Positions 45,023-60,216 are shown, counted from the stretch's first letter. The stretch is DNA of 64,000 nt from Pseudomonas reidholzensis (GCF_900536025.1 NZ_UNOZ01000013.1:310001-374000), one strand, 5' to 3'. Program-made: numbers and translations. Notes: generated by a model not told the origin, from the sequence alone.

Positions 45023-48000
45023 TCAGTTCACCTGGAACATCGCCTCTGCGAGGTGCATGAACAGCGCGTCCTCGGCCTCACCACGGCTGCTCAGCAACAG
45101 CCGTCCCGCCAACGCATACAGGGCACTCTCGCCGGGGTAGCGGTTGGACACCAGGTCGATGCGCTGCAGCACGCCATCGATGCGCCAGACCAGCCCGGGC
45201 ACCGTGGCGGTTTGCTGTTCCAGAGCGACGATCAAGCGTTCGGGCACGGCTGGCCCAGGGTACGGGCCGGGCGCCGGGGTGGGCTCGCTCAGCGCGTTGA
45301 AATACTCCGCGCCAGCCTCCCACTCCCGCGCCAGCGCCTCGAACGGCGCCGGGTGCAAACGCCGGGTCCAGGCGCGCCAGAAGCGCTGTGCGCTGGCCCA
45401 GTGCGCCAGGAAGTGCGCGTCGACCTCGGCGAGCACCGCCTGCCCCAAGCGTTGCAGGGTCGCCTCACTGAGGCGCGCGAGGTAAGCAAAGGCGAGTTGC
45501 CCGGGTTGCTCCGGCAGGCCCAGGCGTTCGCGTAGCTGGATGCGCGCTACCAGGGCGATCTCGATCTCGTCGATCGGCTGCCACGTGTCGCTGAGCACCG
45601 CGTCGCTGAGGTCGTCGTCCGGGTGCAGCGCAGGCGCCGCCTGACGCGCGGCGTCATCCTGGGCCGCGGCCAAGGCCGTGCGGCGGGCGACCCGGGCGTC
45701 GTACAGCGCGGCGACGCGTTGATCCAGGTGCGCTTGGCGGGCCATGCCGGTGGCCGCCGCCACGGCCACGCGTTCATCGCTGGCGCTGGCCTGGGCCGCC
45801 GCGACGAAGCGCCAGATCGAGACGTCGTTTTCGACCTGCTGGAACAGCAGGCTAGCCTGGTCCACGCACGCCTCTGCGGCCTCGTTGATCTCGTCGATGA
45901 GCTGTTGGCGGAGCGCGTCGAGGCCCCAGCCGGCGTCATCGCCAGCCGCCGGCTCATCGCTCAGGACCCGCAGGATGTGGGCCATGCGCTCGCGCAGGCG
46001 GGCAGGATTGGCCAGGTACTGCTGGGTGTCGAGCATGCGCTCGAACAGTCGGTACAGGGGTGTCCAGGCAGGGTCATCGGCGTTGGCCTGACGCTGCGCC
46101 TCGAGGTCGGCGGGCAGCTCGACAGCCCAGTCGTCGACCTGCGGCGGGTCCGCCTCTGCCTGGCCGGGGACCGCAGTCAGGCCGGCATCGTGCAGACGGG
46201 CCTGGGCCTGTGGGTTGAACGGGTTGCCATCGAAGTCATAGTAGGTGCCTTGGTCATTGCTGCGAATCGCCTCAGCGAAGGCGCTGTCCTGAAGCATCGG
46301 TACCTCGACGATGTGGTTGCCACTGAGGTCGAGCGTGCGCAGTACCAGCGGGCGCTGGTCCATCAGGGCGGTCAGGCCGACGGGCCAGTCGACGATCTCG
46401 CTGTGCTCGAGATCCAGCGTTGCCAGGTCGCGCCAGCCACTCACGTCGGGTGCCAGCTGCAACGGGTTTTCACTCAGCCGCAAGGACTGCAGGCGGTTGA
46501 GCTGGGCCAGCGCGCTGCGGCTCTCGAGCGTCAGGCGAATGTCATTGCTGCCCAGGCTCAGGTCAGTCAACGACGGCCAGCCCTGCAAGGCCTGAAAGTG
46601 CCCGCTGTGCAGCGTCAGCGTGTTCAGGTCGGCCTGTAGCGCGTCCAGGTGTGGCAACTGGCCGAGCCGTTGCAGGGTTGCGACGGGCAGATTCTCCACG
46701 GCGTCGGTCAGGTTCAGCTGGCGCAGATCGGTCAGCCGCATCAGCACGCCCAGGTTGCGCTCGCTGTCGAGTGCAAGGACATTTTCTGCCACGTCCAGCG
46801 ACTGCAGGCCGCGCATTTCGCCGATCGACTCGGGCAGCCAGCGCAGCTGGTTGGCGGAGATGTCCAGCAACTGTACGCCGCCAAACGCCTGCAGAAACCC
46901 GTCAAGGTTGGCCGCTTCGCCGCTGCGAGCACCGCTGACGACCAGCATCCGGACGTGGTCGAGGCGCGCCGGCAGCGTCGGCAGCGCGCCGAGCGACTGT
47001 GCCTGCAAGGTCAGCCCGACATCGTCTGGCGCGCCGTCGCGCCGCCAGGCCTGGCGAATGCGCCGGGCGGCCTCGGTGCGGGCGGCCAGCTGCTGCTCGA
47101 TGGCACCGACGGCGATGCCCTGCGGATCGTTGACCCATTGATCAAGCGTACGCTCGAGGCGTTGGTAGTCTTCGCGCAGGCCCACCAGCAAGCGGGTAAA
47201 CGCCCCGGGGAGGGTCCCGGCCTCCTGCACCAGGCGATGTCGCAGCGCAGCGCGATCGCCCGGCGTACGGCTGGGGAACAAGGCCTCGAACAGCGCGTCA
47301 TCATCGGCCAAGCCTTGACCCCGGCCACTGAGCCGGTAACCGATGCGGCGGTCCTCGGCCAGGCGGGTCGGCAGGCGATAGAGCGGGCGCAGTGGTGCCA
47401 TACGCAGCTGCGCCGCGCTGTGCCGACGGTCTCCGGCGGCCCGTTCGAACAGAGCGTCGCGCAATGCCAGCGGCGCGTGGATCTGCACCTTCAGCGCTGT
47501 GCGCTGGCCGTCTGGCAGGGCATGGAGTATGGCCCGGTAGATATCCGCCGTGCTTGCCAGGGCAATGCCCTGCTCGTCATAGGGCTGGTAGCCCTGGGGG
47601 CTACGCACCACCGTTTTGACCGGGCGGCCTGCCGCGCCGCTGGCCTTGAGCAGGGCGCCGGTGGTGCTGGCGTCTCGCAGCTCCAGGCGCACCTCCGACG
47701 TCCAGCCAGGCAATCGCTCCAGCGTGCCGAATATCAAGGCGTCGCGGTCCTCGACCGGTCCGCTGCGTTGATAGAAACGCTGCAATGCCCGGTCGATGCG
47801 CGCTTCGCGCAGGTAGATACGCGCGGTTTCGGCCATCGACAGTGGCAGGCGGCCGCTCAGTTGCAACGTCGCCAGGGCCTTGGCGCTGGCCTGGGCGAGG
47901 ATCTCCTGGCGGGCGCCGGCGCTGAGCGAGGGGAAGTCTCGCGCCAGCACCTGGGCGTTGGCGGACAGGCTGCTGGGCACCGTCGCCTCGGCGGCCTCGA

Positions 48001-49864
48001 GTGCCTGCAGGCTGTCGAGCAGCAGGGCAGGGGCGGCCACTTGGTCGACCAGCACACGGCGCACGGCCGCTTCGCTGTAGCCACTGCAACGCAGCGCGCG
48101 GAGCAAGGTTTCATCGCTCACCGCAGGCGAGCTGTTGGCGATGCGTCGCAGCAGCTTGGCGGCCGTCCAGCCCTGCGCCTGCTCGTGCTCGAATTGCCAG
48201 GGCGAAAGCCGATTGCCAAACAGTCGCGGCTGATAGCGGTGCCCTGGCTGAGCCATCAGCTGCCAGCGGCCTTCTGGGCTGCGCTCGACCGCCAGGGCTC
48301 TGCCGTCGAGCTTGAGCCACTGCCGGCCTTGCCAGGTGTGCAGGCCCTCGGCGTTGGCCACGGCGTCGATTGGCCAGGGTGCCTCACGGGTGAAGGGCGT
48401 CAGGTCACCGTGCCACAGGCGTGGTCCGGATTTACCAGGGATGCTCAGCCAGTTGTCCAGCGGCCCGGGCAACTCGATCGCGGCCTGCGCCGCGCCGAGC
48501 ACGGCAAACTGCACCAGGTTCTCGAACACGGCGAACAAATGGCCGATGGCAGCGTCGGTTTCACCCTCGTCAAGGGCATGCACGCCTTCGAGAAACTCAC
48601 CGACGATCTGTGCGCCGCCAACCACCAGCATCACCTGTGCCAGGCCTGGGACAAACAGGCTGGCCACGTTGAGCACGTTCAGGCCGACCCCGAGCCATCC
48701 CAGTATCCGGGCATCGCGGGCGGCAGCGTCGACTTGCGCAGTGGGCACAACGAGGGTCACGGCGTCGTCCAGGGCACTGCGTACCTGGTGGCTGGCGCGG
48801 GCGCTGAAACAGTCGCCACGCCAGGGCGCGAAGTCCAGGGGTAAGCGGGCATTCTTGTCCAGGGTTTCTTGCCAGAGGTCATGCGGGGCGGGGAACACCC
48901 GCTTGATCCAGCTGAACGCTTCACCCTTCTCCAGCACCGGCGGGGTTGGATGCAATGTCGAGTAGGGATAGCGAGGGTAGAGGGTCTGCCGTAGTCGTGC
49001 CGCGAACAGCGGTTGCTGCGCGTGGCTGACGTAGCGCGTGAACAACCGCCGGAACTCCGCGCCCCACAGCCGTTGCGTCAGCGCGGCGCCCACGGCCTGT
49101 AGCGATGGGTACTGGCGCAGCGCGCCCTCGGGGTCGCCGGGCAGGTACAGCAAGCAGGGTTCGGCACCCTCGTGAGGGTCGCGGCGCACCAGCAGCGGGC
49201 CGGCCAGGCCAATGCCGAACAGGCTCAGGTAGCCGCACTGCAGGCCTGCCGAGCCGTTCGACGTCGGCACTTCGTGCGCACCTGTCAGTGCCGCTTCGCC
49301 CAAGGCTTCCCCGTCGCTGTCGAGGTGCCCTTGCAGGCGCGCAGTGCTCAGCTCGGCGGCGAAGGCGGCGTGGTCCTGGGCGCGCAGCAAACCGCGCAAG
49401 GGATCATTGTCGAGGTGTTCACGCAGGTGGCTCAGGTAACCTTCGCCGAGGTCGAGGTTGCGGATCCCGCTGATGAACCTGGCAGGCTCGATCGCCATTG
49501 GCGCGGGCGCCTCGTTGGAGGCGTACAAGCGGATCGGTGTGTCGGCTTCCATGTTCTGCATGGCCGCTTCCAGCCAGGACAGCGAGCGCTGCTGGCCCGG
49601 GGTACGGTCCAGGCACAGGGCGCGGTCGACGTCAGGCACGGTGATGTCAGGGAACCAGTGGCCGAGGGCGTCGCGCAGGCGCGGGCGGCAGAAATGCTCC
49701 ACCGACTGGATCGGCGCCATGGCGTCGTGCAGCGCGCGTGTTGCGCGATGGCTGAGCTGAATGCGGGTCTTCAGTGTGTGTCGCTGGTCTGCACTGGCGT
49801 GCTGCAGCCACTGGGGCATGCGTTGCTGGATCAGGACGAGGTGATGAGGCAGAGAGTGCGGCAT
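45023..49864 (-). CDS. Large LRR protein with NEL-type E3 ubiquitin ligase domain (dermonecrotic-toxin-like N terminus)
   Basis: 1613-residue putative effector or toxin. The N-terminal ~900 residues resemble the dermonecrotic-toxin-like DUF6543 region, with a hydrophobic stretch at about 385-430 (WLGVGLNVLNVASLFVPGLA). Leucine-rich repeats cover about 975-1190 (VQLLDISANQLRWLPESIGE; LRTLDLSGNHIVEVP). The C-terminal part matches the NEL fold of IpaH/SspH ligases: the catalytic CxD lies in EACVDQASLLF with Cys1333. No signal peptide and no secretion genes nearby. It follows the sigma-54 activator by 65 nt on the same strand. NEL enzymes act on host cells, so interaction with eukaryotes is inferred. 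Confidence 0.82.
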   Translation of the reverse strand: MPHSLPHHLVLIQQRMPQWLQHASADQRHTLKTRIQLSHRATRALHDAMAPIQSVEHFCRPRLRDALGHWFPDITVPDVDRALCLDRTPGQQRSLSWLEAAMQNMEADTPIRLYASNEAPAPMAIEPARFISGIRNLDLGEGYLSHLREHLDNDPLRGLLRAQDHAAFAAELSTARLQGHLDSDGEALGEAALTGAHEVPTSNGSAGLQCGYLSLFGIGLAGPLLVRRDPHEGAEPCLLYLPGDPEGALRQYPSLQAVGAALTQRLWGAEFRRLFTRYVSHAQQPLFAARLRQTLYPRYPYSTLHPTPPVLEKGEAFSWIKRVFPAPHDLWQETLDKNARLPLDFAPWRGDCFSARASHQVRSALDDAVTLVVPTAQVDAAARDARILGWLGVGLNVLNVASLFVPGLAQVMLVVGGAQIVGEFLEGVHALDEGETDAAIGHLFAVFENLVQFAVLGAAQAAIELPGPLDNWLSIPGKSGPRLWHGDLTPFTREAPWPIDAVANAEGLHTWQGRQWLKLDGRALAVERSPEGRWQLMAQPGHRYQPRLFGNRLSPWQFEHEQAQGWTAAKLLRRIANSSPAVSDETLLRALRCSGYSEAAVRRVLVDQVAAPALLLDSLQALEAAEATVPSSLSANAQVLARDFPSLSAGARQEILAQASAKALATLQLSGRLPLSMAETARIYLREARIDRALQRFYQRSGPVEDRDALIFGTLERLPGWTSEVRLELRDASTTGALLKASGAAGRPVKTVVRSPQGYQPYDEQGIALASTADIYRAILHALPDGQRTALKVQIHAPLALRDALFERAAGDRRHSAAQLRMAPLRPLYRLPTRLAEDRRIGYRLSGRGQGLADDDALFEALFPSRTPGDRAALRHRLVQEAGTLPGAFTRLLVGLREDYQRLERTLDQWVNDPQGIAVGAIEQQLAARTEAARRIRQAWRRDGAPDDVGLTLQAQSLGALPTLPARLDHVRMLVVSGARSGEAANLDGFLQAFGGVQLLDISANQLRWLPESIGEMRGLQSLDVAENVLALDSERNLGVLMRLTDLRQLNLTDAVENLPVATLQRLGQLPHLDALQADLNTLTLHSGHFQALQGWPSLTDLSLGSNDIRLTLESRSALAQLNRLQSLRLSENPLQLAPDVSGWRDLATLDLEHSEIVDWPVGLTALMDQRPLVLRTLDLSGNHIVEVPMLQDSAFAEAIRSNDQGTYYDFDGNPFNPQAQARLHDAGLTAVPGQAEADPPQVDDWAVELPADLEAQRQANADDPAWTPLYRLFERMLDTQQYLANPARLRERMAHILRVLSDEPAAGDDAGWGLDALRQQLIDEINEAAEACVDQASLLFQQVENDVSIWRFVAAAQASASDERVAVAAATGMARQAHLDQRVAALYDARVARRTALAAAQDDAARQAAPALHPDDDLSDAVLSDTWQPIDEIEIALVARIQLRERLGLPEQPGQLAFAYLARLSEATLQRLGQAVLAEVDAHFLAHWASAQRFWRAWTRRLHPAPFEALAREWEAGAEYFNALSEPTPAPGPYPGPAVPERLIVALEQQTATVPGLVWRIDGVLQRIDLVSNRYPGESALYALAGRLLLSSRGEAEDALFMHLAEAMFQVN

Positions 49865-49929
49865 GGGCTGCTCCTGGTGACGGAAGCAGCGAGGCTAATC
49901 AGGGGGCCGAGCGCAGGTTCGGTATCCGG

Positions 49930-51735
<1,806 letters not shown>

Positions 51736-51814
51736 GGGCCCGTCCTGTGTGTTGTTGTTTTCTGCCGACCGCCCTTGAGTGTCGTTCACGCCGGTTCGTT
51801 GTCAATGCGCGGCG

Positions 51815-51861
51815 TGTTCAGGTGTGCAGCGAAAGTGTTCATTTCTGTTCAGCCGTGAACA
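51815..51861. promoter_or_regulatory. TGTTCA repeats, candidate upstream activating sequence
   Basis: TGTTCA occurs at 51815, 51836 and 51846, and the last forms a perfect inverted repeat with TGAACA (TGTTCA-GCCG-TGAACA, 51846-51861). It lies 55-100 nt before the sigma-54 promoter, the normal place for an enhancer-binding protein. Confidence 0.6.
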
Positions 51862-51915
51862 GCGTGCGCAGCGGCCGTTCGGCCGAAGCCTCACGCCAGA
51901 GCGGGCGCCCATGGC

Positions 51916-51931
51916 TGGCACGGATCTGGCT
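51916..51931 (+). promoter_or_regulatory. Sigma-54 (-24/-12) promoter of the glycerol-type ABC operon
   Basis: TGGCACGGATCTGGCT agrees with the TGGCACG-N4-TTGCW consensus at all but one specified base and keeps both GG and GC at -24/-12 spacing. It ends 35 nt before the first ATPase gene at 51967. Confidence 0.75.
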
Positions 51932-51966
51932 CTGCTCTGCGCACAACAACGACAATAGGCCCCGCC

Positions 51967-53061
51967 ATGTCCCTGGTGCTGGAGCAGGTCAGCCGCAGCG
52001 TCGATAACCAGGCCTGGATCCTCGAGGCCAGCCTGCGTTTCGAGCCCGGCTCGTTCAACGTGCTGCTCGGTCGCACCCTGGCCGGCAAGACCAGCCTCAT
52101 GCGCCTGATGGCCGGGCTCGATCGGCCGGACAGTGGCCGGGTCTTGATGAACGATCAGGACGTCACCGGCGTGCCGGTGCGTCAGCGCAACGTGTCGATG
52201 GTCTATCAGCAGTTCATCAATTACCCGACCCTGACGGTGTTCGAGAACATCGCCTCGCCGCTGCGCCAGGCCCGCCTGCCCGAGCAGGAGATCCGCCGGC
52301 GGGTGCACGAAACCGCGCAGATGCTGCGTCTCGAACCCTTCCTCGAGCGCTTGCCGCTGGCGCTCTCGGGCGGCCAGCAGCAGCGCACGGCAATGGCCCG
52401 CGCGCTGGTCAAGGACGCCTCGCTGATCCTCTTCGACGAGCCCTTGGTGAACCTCGACTACAAGCTGCGCGAGGGCCTGCGCCAGGAGCTGCGCGAGCTG
52501 TTTGCCGCGCGCAACTGCATTGCCGTGTATGCCACCACCGAGCCCAATGAGGCGCTGGCGCTGGGCGGCACCACGACCATCCTCCACGAGGGCCGGATCA
52601 TCCAGAGCGGGCCCACGGCCGAGGTCTATCACCAGCCCTGCAACGTGCTCGCCGCCGAGCTGTTTTCCGAGCCGCCGATCAACCTGATCGCTGGCCAGAT
52701 CGTCGGCAACGAGGTCAGCCTGGCCGGCGCCGTGCACTTCGCCCGCAATGCCGACCTGCGCCGGCTCGGCGACGGCAGCTACCGCTTCGGCGTACGCCCC
52801 AGCCACATCACCCTGGTGCCCGCGCATGACGATGACCTGGAGTTGTCGGTGCTGGTGGAGCTGGCCGAGATCAGCGGTTCGGAAACCTTCCTGCACGTGC
52901 GTAACGAGCACTGGCGGATGATCCTGCACCTGCCGGGCGTGCACGGCTATCCGGTCGACACGGCCATCCGGGTGTTCGTCCCGACCCACAAGCTGTTCGT
53001 CTTCGACAGTGCCGGGGTGTTGTTGCAGGCGCCCGGCCTGCGCCAGGCGAGGAGTGCCTGA
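51967..53061 (+). CDS. glpS: ABC transporter ATPase, GlpS-like
   Basis: Cytosolic ATPase of 364 residues. Walker A is degenerate: GRTLAGKTSLMR, with GRTLAGKT instead of GxxGxGKS/T. The signature ALSGGQQQRTAMARAL and Walker B LILFDEPLVNLD are normal. A TOBE-like regulatory region fills the C-terminus. Two unequal ATPases, two permeases, a DUF2160 protein and a long binding protein in this order match the glpSTPQUV glycerol importer of rhizobia. The substrate is inferred from that synteny. Confidence 0.85.
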   Translation: MSLVLEQVSRSVDNQAWILEASLRFEPGSFNVLLGRTLAGKTSLMRLMAGLDRPDSGRVLMNDQDVTGVPVRQRNVSMVYQQFINYPTLTVFENIASPLRQARLPEQEIRRRVHETAQMLRLEPFLERLPLALSGGQQQRTAMARALVKDASLILFDEPLVNLDYKLREGLRQELRELFAARNCIAVYATTEPNEALALGGTTTILHEGRIIQSGPTAEVYHQPCNVLAAELFSEPPINLIAGQIVGNEVSLAGAVHFARNADLRRLGDGSYRFGVRPSHITLVPAHDDDLELSVLVELAEISGSETFLHVRNEHWRMILHLPGVHGYPVDTAIRVFVPTHKLFVFDSAGVLLQAPGLRQARSA

Positions 53062-54154
53062 TGGCCGAGATCCGCTTGCGCCACCTGGCCCACAGCTACA
53101 GTCGCCAGCCGGCCTCGGCGGCCGACTACGCCCTGCATGAGCTCGAGCATGTCTGGGAACAGGGCGGCGCCTATGCCTTGCTCGGCCCTTCGGGCTGCGG
53201 CAAGTCGACCTTGCTCAATATCATCTCCGGCCTGCTCAGCCCGTCCCAGGGTGAGGTGCTGTTCGATGGCAAGCCGGTCAATGAGCTGTCGCCGCAACAG
53301 CGCAACATCGCCCAGGTGTTCCAGTTTCCGGTGGTGTACGACACCATGAGCGTGTTCGACAACCTGGCCTTTCCGCTGCGTAACCAGGGCCTCGACGAGG
53401 GGCGGGTGCGCCAGCGCGTGGCGGAGATCGCCGAGGTCCTCGACCTTGCCGGGGTACTCAAGAAGAAAGCCCGCAACCTGAGTGCCGACGAGAAGCAGAA
53501 GGTCTCGATGGGCCGCGGCCTGGTGCGCGAGGACGTGTCGGCGATCCTCTTCGACGAGCCGCTGACGGTGATCGACCCGCACCTGAAGTGGAAGCTGCGG
53601 CGCAAGCTCAAGCAGATTCACGAGCAGTTCAACATCACCATGATCTACGTCACCCACGATCAGCTGGAGGCCTCGACCTTCGCCGACAAGATCGCGGTGA
53701 TGCATGGCGGGCGCATCGTCCAGTTCGGCACCCCGCGCGAGCTGTTCGAGCGGCCGCGGCACACCTTTGTCGGCTACTTCATCGGCAGCCCCGGGATGAA
53801 CCTCATGGAGGTTCAGGTGCAGGGCGACGGGGTGGCCTTCGGCGAGGTCCAGCTGGCGCTGCCGCAGGCGCTGCGCGAACAGCTCGCCGCGCAACCGGGT
53901 GGGCGCCTGCAGGTCGGTATCCGGCCAGAGTTCGTGCAGGTCTGGGAACACCCGCTCGACGGCGCGTTCGAGGCGCGGGTGGTCGATGTCGAAGACCTCG
54001 GCACCTACCGCATTGTCAGCCTGGCGCTGGGCGGCACGACGCTCAAGGCGCGCCTGCCCGAGGACCGTCCGGTGCCGCTGGAACGGGCCTGGGTCAGCCT
54101 GCCGAGCCAGTGGCTGATGCTCTATGTCGACGACCTGCTGCTGGAGGCGGGGCC

Positions 54155-54158
<4 letters not shown>
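53061..54158 (+). CDS. glpT: ABC transporter ATPase, GlpT-like
   Basis: Second ATPase, 365 residues. Walker A GPSGCGKSTLLN is intact, while the signature motif is degenerate (NLSADEKQKVSMGRGL), the opposite pattern to GlpS, so the pair likely has one working site each. Walker B AILFDEPLTVIDPHLK is present. The stop and next start overlap by 4 nt (ATGA), and the start overlaps the glpS stop by 1 nt. Confidence 0.86.
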
Positions 54159-55018
<860 letters not shown>

Positions 55019-55021
55019 GCC

Positions 55022-55822
<801 letters not shown>

Positions 55823-55835
55823 GGAGGGCGCTGCG

Positions 55836-56108
<273 letters not shown>

Positions 56109-56142
56109 CTGGCGCCTGGAATAACTCAATCGGGAGATGACC

Positions 56143-57879
<1,737 letters not shown>

Positions 57880-57903
57880 GGGAAGGGTGGTGTAGGCCGC
57901 TCT

Positions 57904-57980
57904 GGCCTCATCGCGGGCAAGCCCGCTCCTACAGATGCGGCGGGGGCGTCTGTAGGAGCGGGCTTGCCCGCGATGAGGCC
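57904..57980. repeat. REP inverted pair downstream of glpV-like gene
   Basis: Perfect 32-bp arms at 57904-57935 and 57949-57980, starting GGCCTCATCGCGGGCAAGCC, with a 13-nt loop. It can form a very stable hairpin at the operon end. Confidence 0.9.
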
Positions 57981-58058
57981 AACACGGCACCTACAAAACC
58001 CAGGCAAAAAAACGGTTCTTCAGGGGTTATTGGGATAGTTGCCGGTGGTGGCGCGTTT

Positions 58059-58872
58059 CGATTGTTGAGCTTATCCGTTCGGTGTGGTGCGGCCACTGGC
58101 CCCTTCCGCCCTTACGGCGGGTCACTTTTTTTCTTGGAAAAAAGTAACCAAAAACCGCTTGCTCCTACATCCGGCCCTTCGCTGCGCTACGGGTTCCCTC
58201 ACTCCGGTCTTGCTCCCGCGAGGACCGGGCTGTACGGGCCTTCCTGGCCCGCAGCCCTTGCCGGCCTTCCTGGCCGGCACCTCGCTCCGCAAGACCTCCG
58301 TTCGGCCTCCTGAAGTCGCAGTAGATCAAGATCACGAGCCAGATCCAGATCAACGGCCAGATCAAGGGCCAGGGCAACGGCTGGCGAATCGCTGCGCTCT
58401 CGCTTGTTTATAAGGGCGGTACAGCGCGTCAGCGCCAGAATGTGCATTGGCAGTTCCGGCCTCTTCGCGGGTAAACCCGCTCCCACAGGTTCTCTGCTGA
58501 CTGTAAGGCCACTGCGGTCCCTGTGGGAGCGGGTTTACCCGCGAAGAGGCCAAGCTATCCACCACCATTGCCACTGTCGAAGATAACGCCAGCCCAGGCG
58601 CCACCCCTAACTTGGCGGCCTCAGGAGGCCGAACGGAGGTCTTGCGGAGCGAGGTGACGGCCATGGGTAGCCGGCAAGCGCCGCGGGCCAGGAAGGCCCG
58701 TCCGGCGCGGTCCACGCGGGAGCAAGACCGGAGTGAGGGAACCCGCAGCGCAGCGGAGGGCCGTATGTGGGAGCCGGCGGTTTCGGTTACTTTTTCCAAG
58801 AAAAAAGTGACCCGCCGTAAGGGCGGAAGGGGCCATAAGTGCCACCACATCGAATGGATAAGCCCCCAATCG
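58059..58872. repeat. Long inverted repeat with nested REP pair
   Basis: The left arm (58059-58313) and right arm (58620-58872) are reverse complements with scattered differences. Shared blocks include the arm end AAGACCTCCGTTCGGCCTCC and the motif GGCGGGTCAC next to a TTTTTTTCTTGGAAAAAA palindrome. About 306 nt lie between, holding a REP pair. Stretches without stops inside it give spurious open frames; I see no real gene. Confidence 0.85.
58458..58551. repeat. REP inverted pair inside the long inverted repeat
   Basis: Arms GGCCTCTTCGCGGGTAAACC... at 58458-58489 and the reverse complement at 58520-58551 match over about 32 bp with a 30-nt loop. Same REP type as at 39966-40100. Confidence 0.85.
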
Positions 58873-58898
58873 GCAAGCCCAAGCCCATGCTGAAGAAC

Positions 58899-58930
58899 CA
58901 AAAAAAACGGCACCCGCAAAGGGTGCCGTT
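58899..58930 (-). terminator. folD: Intrinsic terminator of folD
   Basis: CGGCACCC-GCAAA-GGGTGCCG (58908-58928) forms a perfect 8-bp stem, and on the minus strand it is followed by a run of T. It lies 42 nt after the folD stop. Confidence 0.88.
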
Positions 58931-58971
58931 CTCTTTATGACTTCACTGGATGCCAGACCCCGTGGTGCCAA

Positions 58972-59826
58972 TCACTTATGCAGCTCTTGCGCCGCATACA
59001 GTGTGTTCTCCAGCAGGCAAGCGCGGGTCATCGGGCCAACGCCACCCGGCACCGGCGTGATCCAGCCCGCGCGCGGCCGGGCGGTCTCGTAGACCACGTC
59101 GCCGACCAGCTTGCCGTCTTCCTGGCGATTGATGCCCACGTCGATCACGATGGCACCCGGCTTGATCCACTCACCCTTGACCAGGCCCGGCTTGCCGGCG
59201 GCCACGACCACCAGGTCGGCGCGGCCCACGTGGCCGGCCAGGTCCTTGGTGAAGCGGTGGGTCACGGTCACGGTGCAGCCGGCCAGCAGCAGCTCCATGG
59301 CCATCGGCCGGCCGACGATGTTGGACGCGCCAACCACCACCGCATCCATGCCGTACAGGTCCTGACCGGTGCTTTCGAGCAGGGTCATGATGCCTTTCGG
59401 GGTGCACGGGCGCAGCAGCGGGATACGCTGGGCCAGGCGACCGACGTTGTACGGATGGAAGCCGTCGACGTCTTTGTCCGGGCGAATGCGCTCGAGCAGC
59501 AGCGACGCGTCGAGGTGCGCCGGCAGCGGCAGTTGCAGCAGGATGCCGTCGACCGCCGGATCATCATTGAGGCGGTCGATCAGGTCGGTCAGGGCGTGCT
59601 GCGTGGTATCGCTGGGCAGGTCGAAGGCTTGGGAAATGAAGCCGACCTCTTCGCAGTCCTTGCGCTTGTGCGATACATAGACTTGGGAGGCGGGGTCGGT
59701 GCCGACCAGGATCACCGCCAGGCCTGGCGTACGCAGGCCTTGCTGGCGACGCTCCACGACACGTTGAGCGATCTGCTGGCGCAGGCTGGCGGCGATCGCC
59801 TTGCCATCGATAAGGTGTGCAGTCAT
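58972..59826 (-). CDS. folD: FolD bifunctional methylenetetrahydrofolate dehydrogenase/cyclohydrolase
   Basis: Converts 5,10-methylene-THF to 10-formyl-THF by dehydrogenase and cyclohydrolase steps. The 284-residue product starts [20 protein letters not shown]. Conserved motifs: [17 protein letters not shown] with the catalytic Lys, [26 protein letters not shown] and [20 protein letters not shown] 59826 gives the normal length. A terminator follows at 58899-58930. Confidence 0.97.
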   Translation of the reverse strand: MTAHLIDGKAIAASLRQQIAQRVVERRQQGLRTPGLAVILVGTDPASQVYVSHKRKDCEEVGFISQAFDLPSDTTQHALTDLIDRLNDDPAVDGILLQLPLPAHLDASLLLERIRPDKDVDGFHPYNVGRLAQRIPLLRPCTPKGIMTLLESTGQDLYGMDAVVVGASNIVGRPMAMELLLAGCTVTVTHRFTKDLAGHVGRADLVVVAAGKPGLVKGEWIKPGAIVIDVGINRQEDGKLVGDVVYETARPRAGWITPVPGGVGPMTRACLLENTLYAAQELHK

Positions 59827-59960
59827 AGACGCGTGATTAACCATCGAGAAAGGAACATATAGAGGGGCGCATTCTCGCACGACACGCGCCGAGGGCAAAG
59901 GCGGGTGGTCGGGCAAATCCTCTAACCCCTTCAATAATTTAAATTTTTTTGAGAAAGGTG

Positions 59961-59987
59961 TTGACGCTTTAGCAGCTCGCCTATAAC
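59961..59987 (+). promoter_or_regulatory. Probable promoter of the tRNA cluster
   Basis: TTGACG and TATAAC are 15 nt apart, followed by a GC-rich discriminator (CGGCGCAC), as usual for growth-rate-controlled stable RNA promoters. The first tRNA starts about 110 nt further on, so a leader is cleaved. Confidence 0.55.
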
Positions 59988-60097
59988 ATTCGGCGCACTT
60001 GTCGGGCACAGCCTAGCACTGGTTGGCGAAGTCGGGCAGAATGAGTGGTTTAGCAGCTTGACTGGTAATCCTCGTTCGGTCAGGTCGAATGCTTATT

Positions 60098-60174
60098 GCG
60101 CCCGTAGCTCAGCTGGATAGAGCATCCGCCTTCTAAGCGGATGGTCGCAGGTTCGAGTCCTGCCGGGTGCGCCA
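60098..60174 (+). tRNA. tRNA-Arg (anticodon TCT)
   Basis: 77-nt cloverleaf: acceptor GCGCCCG/CGGGTGC, D-arm AGCTCAGCTGGATAGAGC, anticodon loop CTTCTAA with TCT, T-arm GTTCGAGTC, and encoded CCA. Decodes AGA and AGG, rare codons here. Confidence 0.95.
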
Positions 60175-60216
60175 TTAGGCAGCATAGGCACGCAAGTGAC
60201 GTAGTACTGCAATATG

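Noticed and set aside
45023..49864. Membrane transporter from the hydrophobic stretch of the large protein
   Set aside because: A single short hydrophobic region (about 385-430) in a large soluble LRR/NEL protein does not make a transporter.
57904..58872. CRISPR array
   Set aside because: Repeats are inverted REP pairs and one long inverted repeat, not regularly spaced direct repeats, and no cas gene is present.
58199..58971. Short open frames in the repeat stretch as hypothetical genes
   Set aside because: They lie inside inverted repeat arms, appear on both strands and lack ribosome sites.
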